Below, in pieces: positions 53,899 to 63,408 of a DNA stretch of 64,000 nucleotides. A model generated the notes under the pieces. That model worked only from the letters and a program-made list of their open reading frames with translations. It was not told the DNA's origin and made no database searches. The stretch's first letter is position 1, and every line of letters begins with the position of its first letter. The DNA is from Cellvibrionaceae bacterium 1162T.S.0a.05 (lineage in GTDB: Bacteria > Pseudomonadota > Gammaproteobacteria > Pseudomonadales > Cellvibrionaceae): positions 2,818,392-2,882,391 of the forward strand of contig LANB01000001.1 in the NCBI GenBank assembly GCA_000964245.1. Reading direction: 5' to 3'. The position numbers were made by a program, and so were the translations under genes.

Positions 53899-56139
53899 GT
53901 GACTATGCCTATTCAACACGGCTTGCAGATTCATCCGGATTTTTTCCGCTTTGTAAATGAAGAGCTGCTGCCCCTTACCAAACTCAATCGCGAGGCATTC
54001 TGGCAAGGTTTTGCCAGCATTATTTCGGATTTAAGTCCGCTAAACCGCCGTTTGCTGGCTCAGCGAGATGCCCTGCAAAAGCAGATTGATGATTGGCATG
54101 ACCAGCATCGACATCAGCAATTTGATCACACAGCCTACAAGGCGTTTTTACAGGAGATTGGGTATCTGCTGGAAGAGGGCGAGGATTTTAATATTGTCAC
54201 GAACAATGTCGACCGTGAAATTGCGCACATCGCCGGCCCCCAGTTAGTGGTGCCAATTAGCAATGCGCGGTTTGCCTTGAATGCGGTAAATGCGCGTTGG
54301 GGGAGTCTCTACGACGCCCTTTACGGTACCGATGCGATTCCATTTTCTGAAGGCCTGGAGTTGGGAGCAGAGCACAACCCGGCGCGCGCACAAGAAGCAG
54401 TCGATGTTGTTAAAAATTTTCTGGACAAGGTTTTTCCTCTAAGTGGCGGATCGCATGAAGAAGTGATTCGTTATTTTATAAAAGACCAAGCCTTACACGC
54501 GTACTTGTTAAGCGGCGTGTGCGTAGAGCTTGTCGACCAGCAACACTGTGTTGCGATTGAACCCGGCGGCACCGGTAAATATGCAGAACCTCGAAGCTTT
54601 GTTCTGAAGAACAATGAGTTGCACCTTGTGGTGCATATTGATCGCGAAGGTTTATTGGGTAAGCGAGATCCGGCGGGCATTAACGATGTTGAGCTTGAGG
54701 CTGCACCTACAGTCATTATGGATTGCGAGGATTCCGTTGCAGCGGTGGACACTGAAGACAAAATTCTGGTTTACCGAAATTGGTTGGGTTTGATTCAGGG
54801 TTCGCTGAGTTGTGACTTTCACAAAAACGGCAAACGCGTTAACCGCACTATGCGAGCAGATCGGCAATTTACTGCTCTCGATGGAAATGCGTATAGCCTG
54901 CCAGGTCGCGCCTTAATGCTAAACCGCAATGTGGGCCATTTGATGACTTGCAGTTTGATTTTGGATGAAAAAGGCAAAGAGGTCTTCGAAGGCATTGTTG
55001 ATGCGGTTATCACGGGTTTAATTAATAGCCTCGACTTGCAGGGCGAAAGCTCGTTTCGCAATAGCAAGCGCGGCAGTATTTATATCGTAAAACCGAAAAT
55101 GCATGGCCCGGAAGAAGTCGAATTTACCTGCAACTTGTTTACGCGGGTTGAAGAACTTCTGCGTTTGCCGGCAGATACTATCAAGCTTGGCATTATGGAT
55201 GAGGAGCGACGTACAACGCTTAACCTCAAAGAGTGTATTCGTGCGGCGAAGTCACGAGTTGTATTTATAAACACAGGGTTTCTTGACCGCACCGGTGATG
55301 AAATACACACCTCAATGCACGCAGGCGCGTTCTTGCCCAAGGACGACCTGAAAGCGGCGGCCTGGATTGGAGCGTACGAAAATTGGAATGTGGATGTTGG
55401 CTTGCGTTGCGGTTTACCCGGTTGGGCGCAAATAGGTAAAGGGATGTGGGCCATGCCCGATGAAATGCATCGAATGTTGAATGAGAAAATTGTTCATCCT
55501 CGATCAGGCGCCTCAACTGCCTGGGTGCCCTCGCCGACAGCGGCCGTGTTGCATGCCATGCACTATCACCGCGTTAAAGTCTCGGAAGTGCAAAAACAAT
55601 TACGTTACCGCGAGCCCGCTGCACTTGACGACATTCTCGATATTCCTTTGCTGTCGGAGAAGCAACAACTTGATTCAGAGGTGATTACGCGAGAACTGCA
55701 AACCAATATTCAAGCAATTCTGGGTTATGTCGTGCGTTGGGTAGATCAAGGGGTGGGCTGTTCGAAAGTGCCCAATCTCGACGGCGTTAGCTTAATGGAG
55801 GACCGTGCAACCTTGCGCATTTCCAGTCAGCACATTGGTAATTGGCTGTTGCACGAGGTGTGCAGTGCTGAACAGGTGCGTCGAATTATGCAGGAAATGG
55901 CAGCCGTGGTGGATAAACAAAACGCCAATATCGAAGGGTATCGCCCAATGACGAAGGATCTCGAAAATAGTCTGGCGTTTCGCGCAGCGGAAGAATTAAT
56001 TTTCAACGCCTGCGAGCATCCGAATGGCTACACCGAGCCCTGTTTGCATCGCAACCGTTTTCTTGTGAAGCACCGAGGTGAATTGTTTCGCGAGGCGGTA
56101 CCTGTGACAACACCTGCGACAACCAGCCTCGCGTCATAA
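53899..56139 (+). CDS. glcB: Malate synthase G
   Basis: 746 residues, so the G form rather than AceB. It condenses glyoxylate with acetyl-CoA to give malate. NAVNARWGSLYDALYGTDAI, then TVIMDCEDSVAAVDTEDK (the DCEDS metal/catalytic stretch), KLGIMDEERRTTLNLKECI and FINTGFLDRTGDEIHTSMHAG are diagnostic. GTG start with AGGAGG 5 bp upstream (an ATG two codons later is possible). First gene of the glcB-aceA-pckA run. Malate synthase G often sits in glycolate loci; here it stands with isocitrate lyase. Confidence 0.96.
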   Translation: MTMPIQHGLQIHPDFFRFVNEELLPLTKLNREAFWQGFASIISDLSPLNRRLLAQRDALQKQIDDWHDQHRHQQFDHTAYKAFLQEIGYLLEEGEDFNIVTNNVDREIAHIAGPQLVVPISNARFALNAVNARWGSLYDALYGTDAIPFSEGLELGAEHNPARAQEAVDVVKNFLDKVFPLSGGSHEEVIRYFIKDQALHAYLLSGVCVELVDQQHCVAIEPGGTGKYAEPRSFVLKNNELHLVVHIDREGLLGKRDPAGINDVELEAAPTVIMDCEDSVAAVDTEDKILVYRNWLGLIQGSLSCDFHKNGKRVNRTMRADRQFTALDGNAYSLPGRALMLNRNVGHLMTCSLILDEKGKEVFEGIVDAVITGLINSLDLQGESSFRNSKRGSIYIVKPKMHGPEEVEFTCNLFTRVEELLRLPADTIKLGIMDEERRTTLNLKECIRAAKSRVVFINTGFLDRTGDEIHTSMHAGAFLPKDDLKAAAWIGAYENWNVDVGLRCGLPGWAQIGKGMWAMPDEMHRMLNEKIVHPRSGASTAWVPSPTAAVLHAMHYHRVKVSEVQKQLRYREPAALDDILDIPLLSEKQQLDSEVITRELQTNIQAILGYVVRWVDQGVGCSKVPNLDGVSLMEDRATLRISSQHIGNWLLHEVCSAEQVRRIMQEMAAVVDKQNANIEGYRPMTKDLENSLAFRAAEELIFNACEHPNGYTEPCLHRNRFLVKHRGELFREAVPVTTPATTSLAS

Positions 56140-56188
56140 AACCCGATTAATTTTTTTGAAATGTCATGTTAAGAAAGAGAGCCAAGTT

Positions 56189-57787
56189 ATGTCTTTATAC
56201 AAAAGTGAAACTCGCAAACTTCAGCAAATGTTAAATCAAAAAGGTGAGACCTGGCAGGCGATACAAGCAGAAAACGTGGTGCGCATGCGTTTGCAAAATC
56301 GCTTTAAAACAGGGCTCGATATTGCGCGCTATACCGCAAAAATTATGCGCGAAGATATGGCGCGCTACGATGAAAACCCGGAGCATTACACCCAGAGCCT
56401 GGGTTGTTGGCACGGTTTTGTTGCGCAGCAAAAAATGATCAGCATCAAAAAACATTTTGGCAGCACGCAGGGGCGTTACCTCTACCTGTCTGGTTGGATG
56501 GTGGCAGCCATGCGCTCTGAATTTGGTCCCTTGCCTGATCAGTCCATGCACGAAAAAACGGCGGTGCCAGAATTGATTGAGGAGATCTACACCTTCCTCA
56601 AACAGGCAGATGCGCGCCAGCTTCGCCATATGTTTAAGGATCTTGATGAGGCGCGCAGTGAGAATAATCGCCTAAAAGAAAAGGCGATACAAAATCAGAT
56701 CGATAACTTCGAAACCCATGTGGTTCCCATTATTGCTGATATTGATGCGGGTTTTGGTAATGAAGAAGCATGCTACTTGTTGGCGAAAAAAATGATTGAA
56801 GCGGGGGCGTGTTGTATTCAGCTTGAGAACCAGGTGTCTGATGCCAAGCAGTGTGGCCACCAGGACGGTAAGGTGACTGTACCGCATGAGGATTTTCTCG
56901 CAAAAATTCATGCAGTGCGTTATGCCTTTATGGAGCTCGGTGTTGAAGACGGTGTGATTGTTGCCCGTACTGATTCATTGGGTGCGGGATTAACGCAAAA
57001 GATACCCGTGTCAACCGAAAAGGGTGATTTGGCTGAGCAATACAATGCTTACCTGGCCGGAGAAGAAATTCAATCACTTGAAGCTTTAAACTCAGGTGAG
57101 TTGGCCATTCGCCAGGATAGCAAGCTTATCAAACCGGAACGTTTGCCCAATGGCTTGTTTCGTTTTCGCGAAGGATCAGGAGAAGATCGCGTCGTGCTCG
57201 ATTGCATTACCTCCCTGCAGCACGGTGCAGATTTATTGTGGATTGAGACCGAGAAACCGAATATTGAACAAATCGCGGGTATGGTGAATCGCATACGCGC
57301 AGAAGTACCGGATGCAAAACTGGTTTACAACAATAGCCCTTCATTTAACTGGACCTTGAATTTCCGTCAGCAAGTGTTCGATGAGTGGCAAGCGCAAGGT
57401 CGCGACGTCAGTGCCTGGCATCGTGAGAGTTTAATGAGCCCTGAGTATGACACGACAGAACTCGCGCTTGAAGCCGACGAAAAAATTCGTAGCTTCCAGC
57501 GAGATGCGGCTCTGCAAGCAGGTATTTTCCATCACTTGATTACCTTGCCGACTTACCACACCGCATCCTTGTCCACGGACAAATTGGCAAAAGACTACTT
57601 TGGTTACAAGGGGATGTTGGCCTACGTGCAAGGTGTTCAACGCAAGGAAATTCGTCGAGGGCTTGCGTGTGTTAAACATCAGGATATGTCGGGTTCGAAT
57701 ATGGGCGACGATCACAAGGAATACTTTTCTGGTAAGCAAGCGCTCAAAGCCGCCGGTAAAGACAATACGATGAATCAGTTTTCTTAA
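56189..57787 (+). CDS. aceA: Isocitrate lyase
   Basis: 532 residues from the ATG at 56189 (AAGAAAGAGAG upstream; an ATG at 56156 is in frame but outside the family start). It is the longer isocitrate lyase class of pseudomonads and Acinetobacter. Active-site segment [16 protein letters not shown] (KCGH-type Cys-Gly-His; here Gln precedes Cys instead of Lys), [19 protein letters not shown], and [13 protein letters not shown] are present. It cleaves isocitrate to succinate and glyoxylate, the substrate of GlcB. Separated by 49 bp from glcB and 26 bp from pckA. Confidence 0.95.
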   Translation: MSLYKSETRKLQQMLNQKGETWQAIQAENVVRMRLQNRFKTGLDIARYTAKIMREDMARYDENPEHYTQSLGCWHGFVAQQKMISIKKHFGSTQGRYLYLSGWMVAAMRSEFGPLPDQSMHEKTAVPELIEEIYTFLKQADARQLRHMFKDLDEARSENNRLKEKAIQNQIDNFETHVVPIIADIDAGFGNEEACYLLAKKMIEAGACCIQLENQVSDAKQCGHQDGKVTVPHEDFLAKIHAVRYAFMELGVEDGVIVARTDSLGAGLTQKIPVSTEKGDLAEQYNAYLAGEEIQSLEALNSGELAIRQDSKLIKPERLPNGLFRFREGSGEDRVVLDCITSLQHGADLLWIETEKPNIEQIAGMVNRIRAEVPDAKLVYNNSPSFNWTLNFRQQVFDEWQAQGRDVSAWHRESLMSPEYDTTELALEADEKIRSFQRDAALQAGIFHHLITLPTYHTASLSTDKLAKDYFGYKGMLAYVQGVQRKEIRRGLACVKHQDMSGSNMGDDHKEYFSGKQALKAAGKDNTMNQFS

Positions 57788-57813
57788 TTTTCGAGTGTAA
57801 AGAGAGGTTCACT

Positions 57814-59451
57814 ATGCAAAAGCAAATCGATTTAAAGCAATATGGCATTCAACATAACCCGGAGATTGTTTACAACCCGGATTATGCATTGCTTTATCGC
57901 GAAGAAACGCGTAGTGACCTCGCTGGTTTTGCGAAGGGCAGGGTAAGTCAGCAGGGAGCGGTGGCTGTGTGCACGGGCGAATTCACCGGCCGCTCGCCCA
58001 AGGACAAATATTTTGTGCACGACGAGACCAGTCGGGACACGATTTGGTGGCCTTCCGAGGCTTTTCCGAACGATAACCGTCCCATGTCGCCGGAAGTGTG
58101 GGCCAGCTTAAAGTCCCTCGTAAGCAAGGGCTTGTCGCACAAGCGCTTGTTTGTGGTGGATACTTTTTGTGGTGCCAACCCTGCGACGCGCTTAAAAGTG
58201 CGTTTTGTAATGGAAATTGCATGGCAGGCACATTTTGTTAAGAACATGTTTATCCAGCCTACACAAGAGGAGCTGGAAGAGTATGGTGAGCCGGATTTTG
58301 TGGTTCTTAATGCGTCGCGAGTGAGAAATCCGGATTGGCAAACACAAGGTTTAAATTCCGAGGTGTTTACTGCATTTAATTTAAGCGAACGCATGCAAAT
58401 TATCGGTGGAACCTGGTATGGCGGTGAAATGAAAAAAGGCTTGTTCTCCATCATGAATTACTACTTACCTCAGAAGGGGATCGCGTCCATGCACTGTTCC
58501 GCTAACGTGGGTGAGCGTGGTGATGTTGCAATATTTTTTGGTTTGTCGGGAACCGGAAAAACCACATTATCGACGGATGCAAAACGTCAACTTATCGGTG
58601 ATGATGAGCATGGCTGGGATGATGAGGGCGTGTTTAATTTTGAGGGTGGGTGTTACGCGAAAACCATTGACCTCGACCCCGAAGATGAGCCCGAGATTTA
58701 TCAAGCGATAAAGCGCGATGCGCTATTGGAAAACGTTGTCTTGCACGATGATGACAGTGTTGACTACAGTGATCGTACCTTGACGGAAAATACCCGCGTT
58801 TCCTACCCCTTGAGTCATATAGAAAATCGGGTAAAACCGGTTTCCAAAGGTGGACACCCGCAAAACATACTATTTTTAACCGCCGATGCCTTTGGTGTTT
58901 TACCACCGGTTTCGGTATTGGATTACGAGCAGGCCAAGTACTACTTTCTTTCAGGTTTTACGGCGAAGATGGCGGGAACCGAGAGGGGAATCAAAGAGCC
59001 TCAACCTACGTTTTCTGCCTGTTTCGGTCAGGCCTTTTTAAGCTTGCACCCCTTAAAATACGCGGAAGTATTAGCGCAACGTATGACATCGGTGCAAGCC
59101 CGTGTATTTCTAGTGAACACAGGTTGGAACGGCAGCGGTAAACGTTATCCGATTAAGGTTACGCGCAAAATAATCGATGCTATTCTTGACGGCTCAATAA
59201 ATCGCTGTGAAACAAGTTTGCTTCCTGTATTTAATTTGCGCTACCCGTCAATACTTGCTGATATTGATGCGTCCTTGCTCAATCCGATTAAGAGCTACAG
59301 TAATCCATTTGATTGGTACGACAAGTCAAAATTGTTGGCAGAACGTTTTATTAGTAACTTTTCTTCATTCAGGGAACACCCTGACTATTCAAACCTTACT
59401 GAGGTAGGGCCACAATTGGAAGAGGAGCAGCTGAAATCACAAATCGCTTAG
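57814..59451 (+). CDS. pckA: Phosphoenolpyruvate carboxykinase (ATP)
   Basis: 545 residues. ATP-type [25 protein letters not shown] (the P-loop) and [20 protein letters not shown], plus [12 protein letters not shown] near the N-terminus and [19 protein letters not shown]. It converts oxaloacetate to PEP, completing the route from acetyl-CoA through malate to sugars. pckA beside isocitrate lyase and malate synthase is not a common order and supports a joint gluconeogenic operon. Shine-Dalgarno AGAGAGG. Confidence 0.97.
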   Translation: MQKQIDLKQYGIQHNPEIVYNPDYALLYREETRSDLAGFAKGRVSQQGAVAVCTGEFTGRSPKDKYFVHDETSRDTIWWPSEAFPNDNRPMSPEVWASLKSLVSKGLSHKRLFVVDTFCGANPATRLKVRFVMEIAWQAHFVKNMFIQPTQEELEEYGEPDFVVLNASRVRNPDWQTQGLNSEVFTAFNLSERMQIIGGTWYGGEMKKGLFSIMNYYLPQKGIASMHCSANVGERGDVAIFFGLSGTGKTTLSTDAKRQLIGDDEHGWDDEGVFNFEGGCYAKTIDLDPEDEPEIYQAIKRDALLENVVLHDDDSVDYSDRTLTENTRVSYPLSHIENRVKPVSKGGHPQNILFLTADAFGVLPPVSVLDYEQAKYYFLSGFTAKMAGTERGIKEPQPTFSACFGQAFLSLHPLKYAEVLAQRMTSVQARVFLVNTGWNGSGKRYPIKVTRKIIDAILDGSINRCETSLLPVFNLRYPSILADIDASLLNPIKSYSNPFDWYDKSKLLAERFISNFSSFREHPDYSNLTEVGPQLEEEQLKSQIA

Positions 59452-59533
59452 TTGTTTAAGATTTTCATTCATCTCTCTGGCAGCCATGCAGTATCTTCTC
59501 GTGCTCGTGAGCACTTTTGCCTAAAGTGAACTG

Positions 59534-59563
59534 GGCCGGTGTGTATTTCCCGGCCATTTTTTT
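59534..59563 (+). terminator. Intrinsic terminator after pckA
   Basis: GGCCGG-N10-CCGGCC stem followed by A and seven T. It closes the glcB-aceA-pckA transcript. Confidence 0.85.
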
Positions 59564-59583
59564 ATTTGTCGTGTTCAGAAAAA

Positions 59584-59624
59584 AGTATAGAAGTAAATAG
59601 TATAGAAGTTAAAAAGTACAGAAG
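59584..59624. repeat. Short direct repeats AGTATAGAAG
   Basis: Three copies: AGTATAGAAG at 59584 and 59599, and AGTACAGAAG at 59615 (one mismatch), spaced 15 and 16 bp apart, just before the next terminator. Confidence 0.65.
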
Positions 59625-59638
59625 GGCTAAATAAAAAA

Positions 59639-59658
59639 AGCCCGACCGGAGTCGGGCT
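59639..59658 (-). terminator. Intrinsic terminator of the OmpA-like gene (minus strand)
   Basis: AGCCCGAC-CGGA-GTCGGGCT stem; on the minus strand it is followed by a T run (the A7 stretch at 59632-59638). Lies 60 bp beyond the gene stop. Confidence 0.85.
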
Positions 59659-59717
59659 GAAGGCTCTTCACAGGAGTGGATACTCCCTACAGGAGCGGGC
59701 ACAAGAAGTCTGTTGTC

Positions 59718-60404
59718 TTACTGGCTCAGTGCTGCGAGGTCATTGGTTTCATCAACATACACTTCGATATCGACTTTGCGTTCCAGGGCGTAAGCTTCGA
59801 GATCGCCTTTGTAAGCCGTGGATAAATTAGCGCCGTGAGCAAACCAAACAATGCGTTGTGAATTTACGCCCTGGTCTTCGAAGGCTCGGATTACGGATTT
59901 TGCGCGTTCCTGGGACAAGAGATTGTTGTACTCTTCCGTGCCGCGCGGGTCAGTGTGGCCATCCAAACGAATACTCAACTGAGGGTTGTCCTTGAGGTAA
60001 GTGGCCAGTGTTTTGATGCGTTGCTGGTCGATTTCGTTTAGCTCGTCCTTGCCTGTGGCAAACATCACCGCAAATTCCAATTTGTTCGCTGCGCTTTTTT
60101 CCAGTTTTTCTATGCGTTCCTGTTTATTGCTGAGCGAGCTTTCCAGATTGGCGATGGCCTTTTCATTTTCTGCAAGCTGTTCCTGGTTGGCGATAAATTC
60201 CTTATCCTTCTCTGCCAGATGGGCACCGCCAATGGCGCCGAGGAAAAAACCTACAGGTCCCGCGGCCATTCCGCCTATAATCGCGGCTGAATAAAACGTG
60301 GCGGCGCCTTTGGCAGCCTGTTTGGTTTCACTGGCAGCTTGAACAGGCGAAGTGGCCAGGGCTGCGCTGAGGACAAGTGTTGATACGATGCTGAAAGTTT
60401 TCAT
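59718..60404 (-). CDS. OmpA family peptidoglycan-binding outer-membrane protein
   Basis: 228 residues from the ATG at 60404 (CAGGAGAACAG upstream; upstream frame lacks a signal). Signal peptide MKTFSIVSTLVLSAALATSP...A. Next a Gly-rich hydrophobic stretch (AAIIGGMAAGPVGFFLGAIG) like a glycine zipper, then a helix/coiled coil (~85-125), then an OmpA_C domain (~130-220: RLDGHTDPRGTEEYNNLLSQ, RAKSV). It anchors the outer membrane to peptidoglycan. The layout resembles the sortase-associated PdsO proteins, but no sortase gene is in the window. Confidence 0.85.
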   Translation of the reverse strand: MKTFSIVSTLVLSAALATSPVQAASETKQAAKGAATFYSAAIIGGMAAGPVGFFLGAIGGAHLAEKDKEFIANQEQLAENEKAIANLESSLSNKQERIEKLEKSAANKLEFAVMFATGKDELNEIDQQRIKTLATYLKDNPQLSIRLDGHTDPRGTEEYNNLLSQERAKSVIRAFEDQGVNSQRIVWFAHGANLSTAYKGDLEAYALERKVDIEVYVDETNDLAALSQ

Positions 60405-60589
60405 TGCTGTTCTCCTGTTTCCGAATCTGTTAGGTTGCGCTGCAACCCGTCTACGGTTTCTATTAAAGGGAACAATCAAGGCAGGCTTGTGGGAAGTTTG
60501 GGGCAAGTCGCCGATCAAATATGACGAATTGTGTATGTGATGTTGAAATATTGGCGATGACTGAATTAACGGTAATTGGGTTTTAGCGA

Positions 60590-60661
60590 TTGAGTCAGTG
60601 ATGATTGAGTCAGTGATGATTGAGTCAGTAAAGATTAAAAAGAAACAAGAATTGAGTCAGT
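60590..60661. repeat. TTGAGTCAGT direct repeats upstream of murJ
   Basis: Four copies of TTGAGTCAGT: 60590, 60605, 60620 (15-bp period, GATGATTGAGTCAGT unit) and 60652. Each contains TGAGTCA, a near-palindrome. They sit within the 80 bp before the murJ start. Confidence 0.75.
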
Positions 60662-60671
60662 AGGTTGTAAA

Positions 60672-62273
60672 TTGGCAAAGCAATTAAAAAGTTCTCCCCG
60701 CCGCTCCCTCGGCATGTTGCGCTCCAGTTTGGTGGTGGCGAGTATGACGATGGTGTCACGTGTGCTCGGTTTGGCGCGGGACGTGGTGCTAGCGCGATTT
60801 ATCGGAGCCGGGGGCGACGCTGATGCTTTTTTCCTGGCTTTTAAAATCCCCAACTTTTTACGGCGTTTATTTGCCGAAGGCGCATTTTCGCAGGCTTTTG
60901 TCCCGGTGTTGGCGGAATATAAGGAAAAAGGTGGCCAAGCCGCAGTTCGTCATTTAGTGGACCGCGTTGCCGGAGCGCTGGGTGTGAGTCTGATAGGCAT
61001 CACGGTACTGGTTGTGCTCGCGGCACCCGCAGTGACGGCAGTTATCGGTTTTGGGTACTTGTTTAAAGGAGGCGGCCAGTTCGCCTTGACGACAGACTTA
61101 CTGCGTATCACCTTCCCCTATTTAATGTTGATTTCGCTCACCGGCTTGACCGGGGCGATTCTGAATTCATACGGGCGCTTTGCCGTCCCTGCCTTCACGC
61201 CCGTATTGCTTAACATCAGCCTGATTTGCGCGGCGGCTTTTGTTGCCCCAACAATGGAGCAGCCTGTTTACGCTTTGGCCTGGGGCGTGATAGCCGCCGG
61301 AGCACTGCAATTTTTATTTCAACTGCCCTTTGTGCATCACCTGGGTTTACTGCCTCATCCCAAGCTGGACTGGGGCGATGAATCTGTTCGCAAGGTTCTG
61401 AAATTGATGGGGCCGGCGATTTTCGGCGCGTCAGTAGGGCAAATTAACTTAATGTTTGATCAAATTATCGCCACCATGCTCCCGCTCGGCAGCATTTCCT
61501 GGCTGTATTTTTCAGACCGTTTGATGGAGTTGCCTCTTGGGGTGTTTGGGGTGGGTATCGCAACGGTGGTCTTGCCTGCACTCTCTCGCCAATATTCCAC
61601 TGGCGGTGAAGATTTCAATCGCACTCTCGACTGGGCCTTGCGCATGATTTTAATCGTCGGTGCACCGGCGGCACTGGCCTTGATGGTTATCGCCGAGCCC
61701 TTACTTTTTGCCCTGTTTCAATACGGTAAGACCGATGCCTTCGCAATACAGATGGCGAGCTGGAGCTTGCGGGCTTATGCCATTGGTTTGCTTGCCTTCA
61801 TGTTGGTCAAGGTTTTGGCGAGCGCCTACTTTTCCCGTCAGGACACCAAAACCCCTGTAAAAATCGGGGTGACGGCCATGGTTGCCAATATGATTCTCAA
61901 TGTACTTTTCGTTGTGCCGCTCGCCTATTGGTGGTCGCTCGGGCATGTCGGGCTGGCGATGGCGACCTCGGTATCGGCGCTACTCAACGCAGCCTTACTC
62001 TATCGCGGTTTGCGTCGCGCTGCGATATTTGAGCGGGAAACCGGGTGGTGGTGGTTTCTCCTGAGGTTGATTCTGGCCTGCCTGGTGATGGTGGGCGTGT
62101 TGGTCGCGTTGATGGTCTTTTATCTTCCCACCGACTATGCACTGCAAGTTTGGCAATTACGCGCCTGGCATTTGGCCCAACTCTGTGTTGCGGGAGGCCT
62201 GGCGTATTTCATTAGTCTAATACTAATGGGAATGCGGCTTTCAGACCTGAAAGCACATAGCTCCAGTGCCTGA
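60672..62273 (+). CDS. murJ: MurJ, lipid II flippase
   Basis: 533 residues with about 14 transmembrane segments. It flips lipid II for peptidoglycan synthesis, using the C55 carrier made by UppS. The MOP-type features include VVASMTMVSRVLGLARDVVL, GAGGDADAFFLAFKIPNFLR and RLFAEGAFSQAFVPVLAEYK. The start is probably the TTG at 60672 (TAGG 8 bp upstream); the ATG at 60714 would be the next choice but has no Shine-Dalgarno. Confidence 0.94.
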   Translation: MAKQLKSSPRRSLGMLRSSLVVASMTMVSRVLGLARDVVLARFIGAGGDADAFFLAFKIPNFLRRLFAEGAFSQAFVPVLAEYKEKGGQAAVRHLVDRVAGALGVSLIGITVLVVLAAPAVTAVIGFGYLFKGGGQFALTTDLLRITFPYLMLISLTGLTGAILNSYGRFAVPAFTPVLLNISLICAAAFVAPTMEQPVYALAWGVIAAGALQFLFQLPFVHHLGLLPHPKLDWGDESVRKVLKLMGPAIFGASVGQINLMFDQIIATMLPLGSISWLYFSDRLMELPLGVFGVGIATVVLPALSRQYSTGGEDFNRTLDWALRMILIVGAPAALALMVIAEPLLFALFQYGKTDAFAIQMASWSLRAYAIGLLAFMLVKVLASAYFSRQDTKTPVKIGVTAMVANMILNVLFVVPLAYWWSLGHVGLAMATSVSALLNAALLYRGLRRAAIFERETGWWWFLLRLILACLVMVGVLVALMVFYLPTDYALQVWQLRAWHLAQLCVAGGLAYFISLILMGMRLSDLKAHSSSA

Positions 62274-62306
62274 TGCAAGGTATACTTGCGCCTTTTTTAT
62301 CGCTCG

Positions 62307-63257
62307 ATGGATAACTCACGCACACAAGAATTTATTAATGGTCGCGCCAGGCTGGAAGCGCACCATCGTGGCTGTGTCGCGACAATCGGCTCCTTCGATG
62401 GCGTGCACCGTGGCCATCAAGCTCTGGTTCAGCGTGTGAGTAAGGTCGCCGGTTCGCTGAACTTGCCTTCCCTGGTCATGATTTTTGAACCCCAACCCAA
62501 TGAGTATTTCTCCAAAGAGCGTATTCCCGCGCGTCTTATGCGTTTGCGCGAGAAGGTTGCGGCCCTGTTTGATGCCGGCATTGACCGTGTGCTTTGTATC
62601 CGTTTTAACGAAGGGTTTCGGTCGCTGACGGCGCGCGACTTTGTTGAGCAAGTATTGGTAAACGGCATTGGTGTTAAACACCTGATTATTGGCGATGATT
62701 TTCGCTTTGGTTGTGACCGTGCCGGTGACTTTGCACTGCTGGAAGCGGCGGGCAAGGAATTTGGTTTTGCGGTTGAAAATACCCGCACTCAGGAAGAGGA
62801 TGGAGAGCGTATCAGTTCCACCCGCATTCGGCATTTATTGGAGGAGGATAAGCTCCAACAAGTCGCCGCGTTGTTGGGCCGAGCCTATACCATTTGTGGG
62901 CGAGTAATTTATGGCAAACAACTTGGGCGTACTATCGGTATCCCCACCGCCAATATCGGTTTGGGCCGCTATCGCTCACCTGTGCAAGGTGTGTATGCGG
63001 TAAAGCTGCATGTCGGGGGGCGAGCTTACCCGGCAGTGGCGAATGTGGGGGTGAAGCCCACGGTTGAAGGTAATGGCCGTCCGGTTCTCGAAGTTCACGC
63101 CATTGACCAAAAGCTGGATATTTATGGGCAATTTGTCCAAGTCCATTTTTTTAAGAAATTACGCAAGGAAAAACACTTTTCGTCCTTGCAAGAGCTCAAG
63201 GTTCAAATCGCTCAGGATATTGAAGAAGCGAAATGCTGTTTTAATTTGAAGCACTAG
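62307..63257 (+). CDS. ribF: Bifunctional riboflavin kinase / FAD synthetase
   Basis: 316 residues from the ATG at 62307 (a frame from 62286 lacks support). The N-terminal nucleotidyltransferase domain has RGCVATIGSFDGVHRGHQAL and the ISSTRIR stretch; the C-terminal flavokinase domain (~185-310) has GRTIGIPTANIGLG and ANVGVKPTVEG. It makes FMN and FAD. Lies between murJ and ileS, the usual gammaproteobacterial order. Confidence 0.97.
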   Translation: MDNSRTQEFINGRARLEAHHRGCVATIGSFDGVHRGHQALVQRVSKVAGSLNLPSLVMIFEPQPNEYFSKERIPARLMRLREKVAALFDAGIDRVLCIRFNEGFRSLTARDFVEQVLVNGIGVKHLIIGDDFRFGCDRAGDFALLEAAGKEFGFAVENTRTQEEDGERISSTRIRHLLEEDKLQQVAALLGRAYTICGRVIYGKQLGRTIGIPTANIGLGRYRSPVQGVYAVKLHVGGRAYPAVANVGVKPTVEGNGRPVLEVHAIDQKLDIYGQFVQVHFFKKLRKEKHFSSLQELKVQIAQDIEEAKCCFNLKH

Positions 63258-63408
63258 TTGAAACCGGCAGGGCGCTTTGGCTTTGAATATGCGATAGAAA
63301 AGCGCGATAGCAAAACGAGAGCAGTTAAAAGACCTGTGTAAGAAAGATTAAGTAGACCAAATCAATCGAACAAATGACGACGTAATAGAAGACGACTGAT
63401 TAGAATCA

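Noticed and set aside
59718-60404. Proteobacterial sortase system (PdsO) assignment
   Set aside because: The glycine-zipper plus OmpA layout is similar, but neither a sortase nor a marker substrate gene is present, so only the general OmpA call is made.
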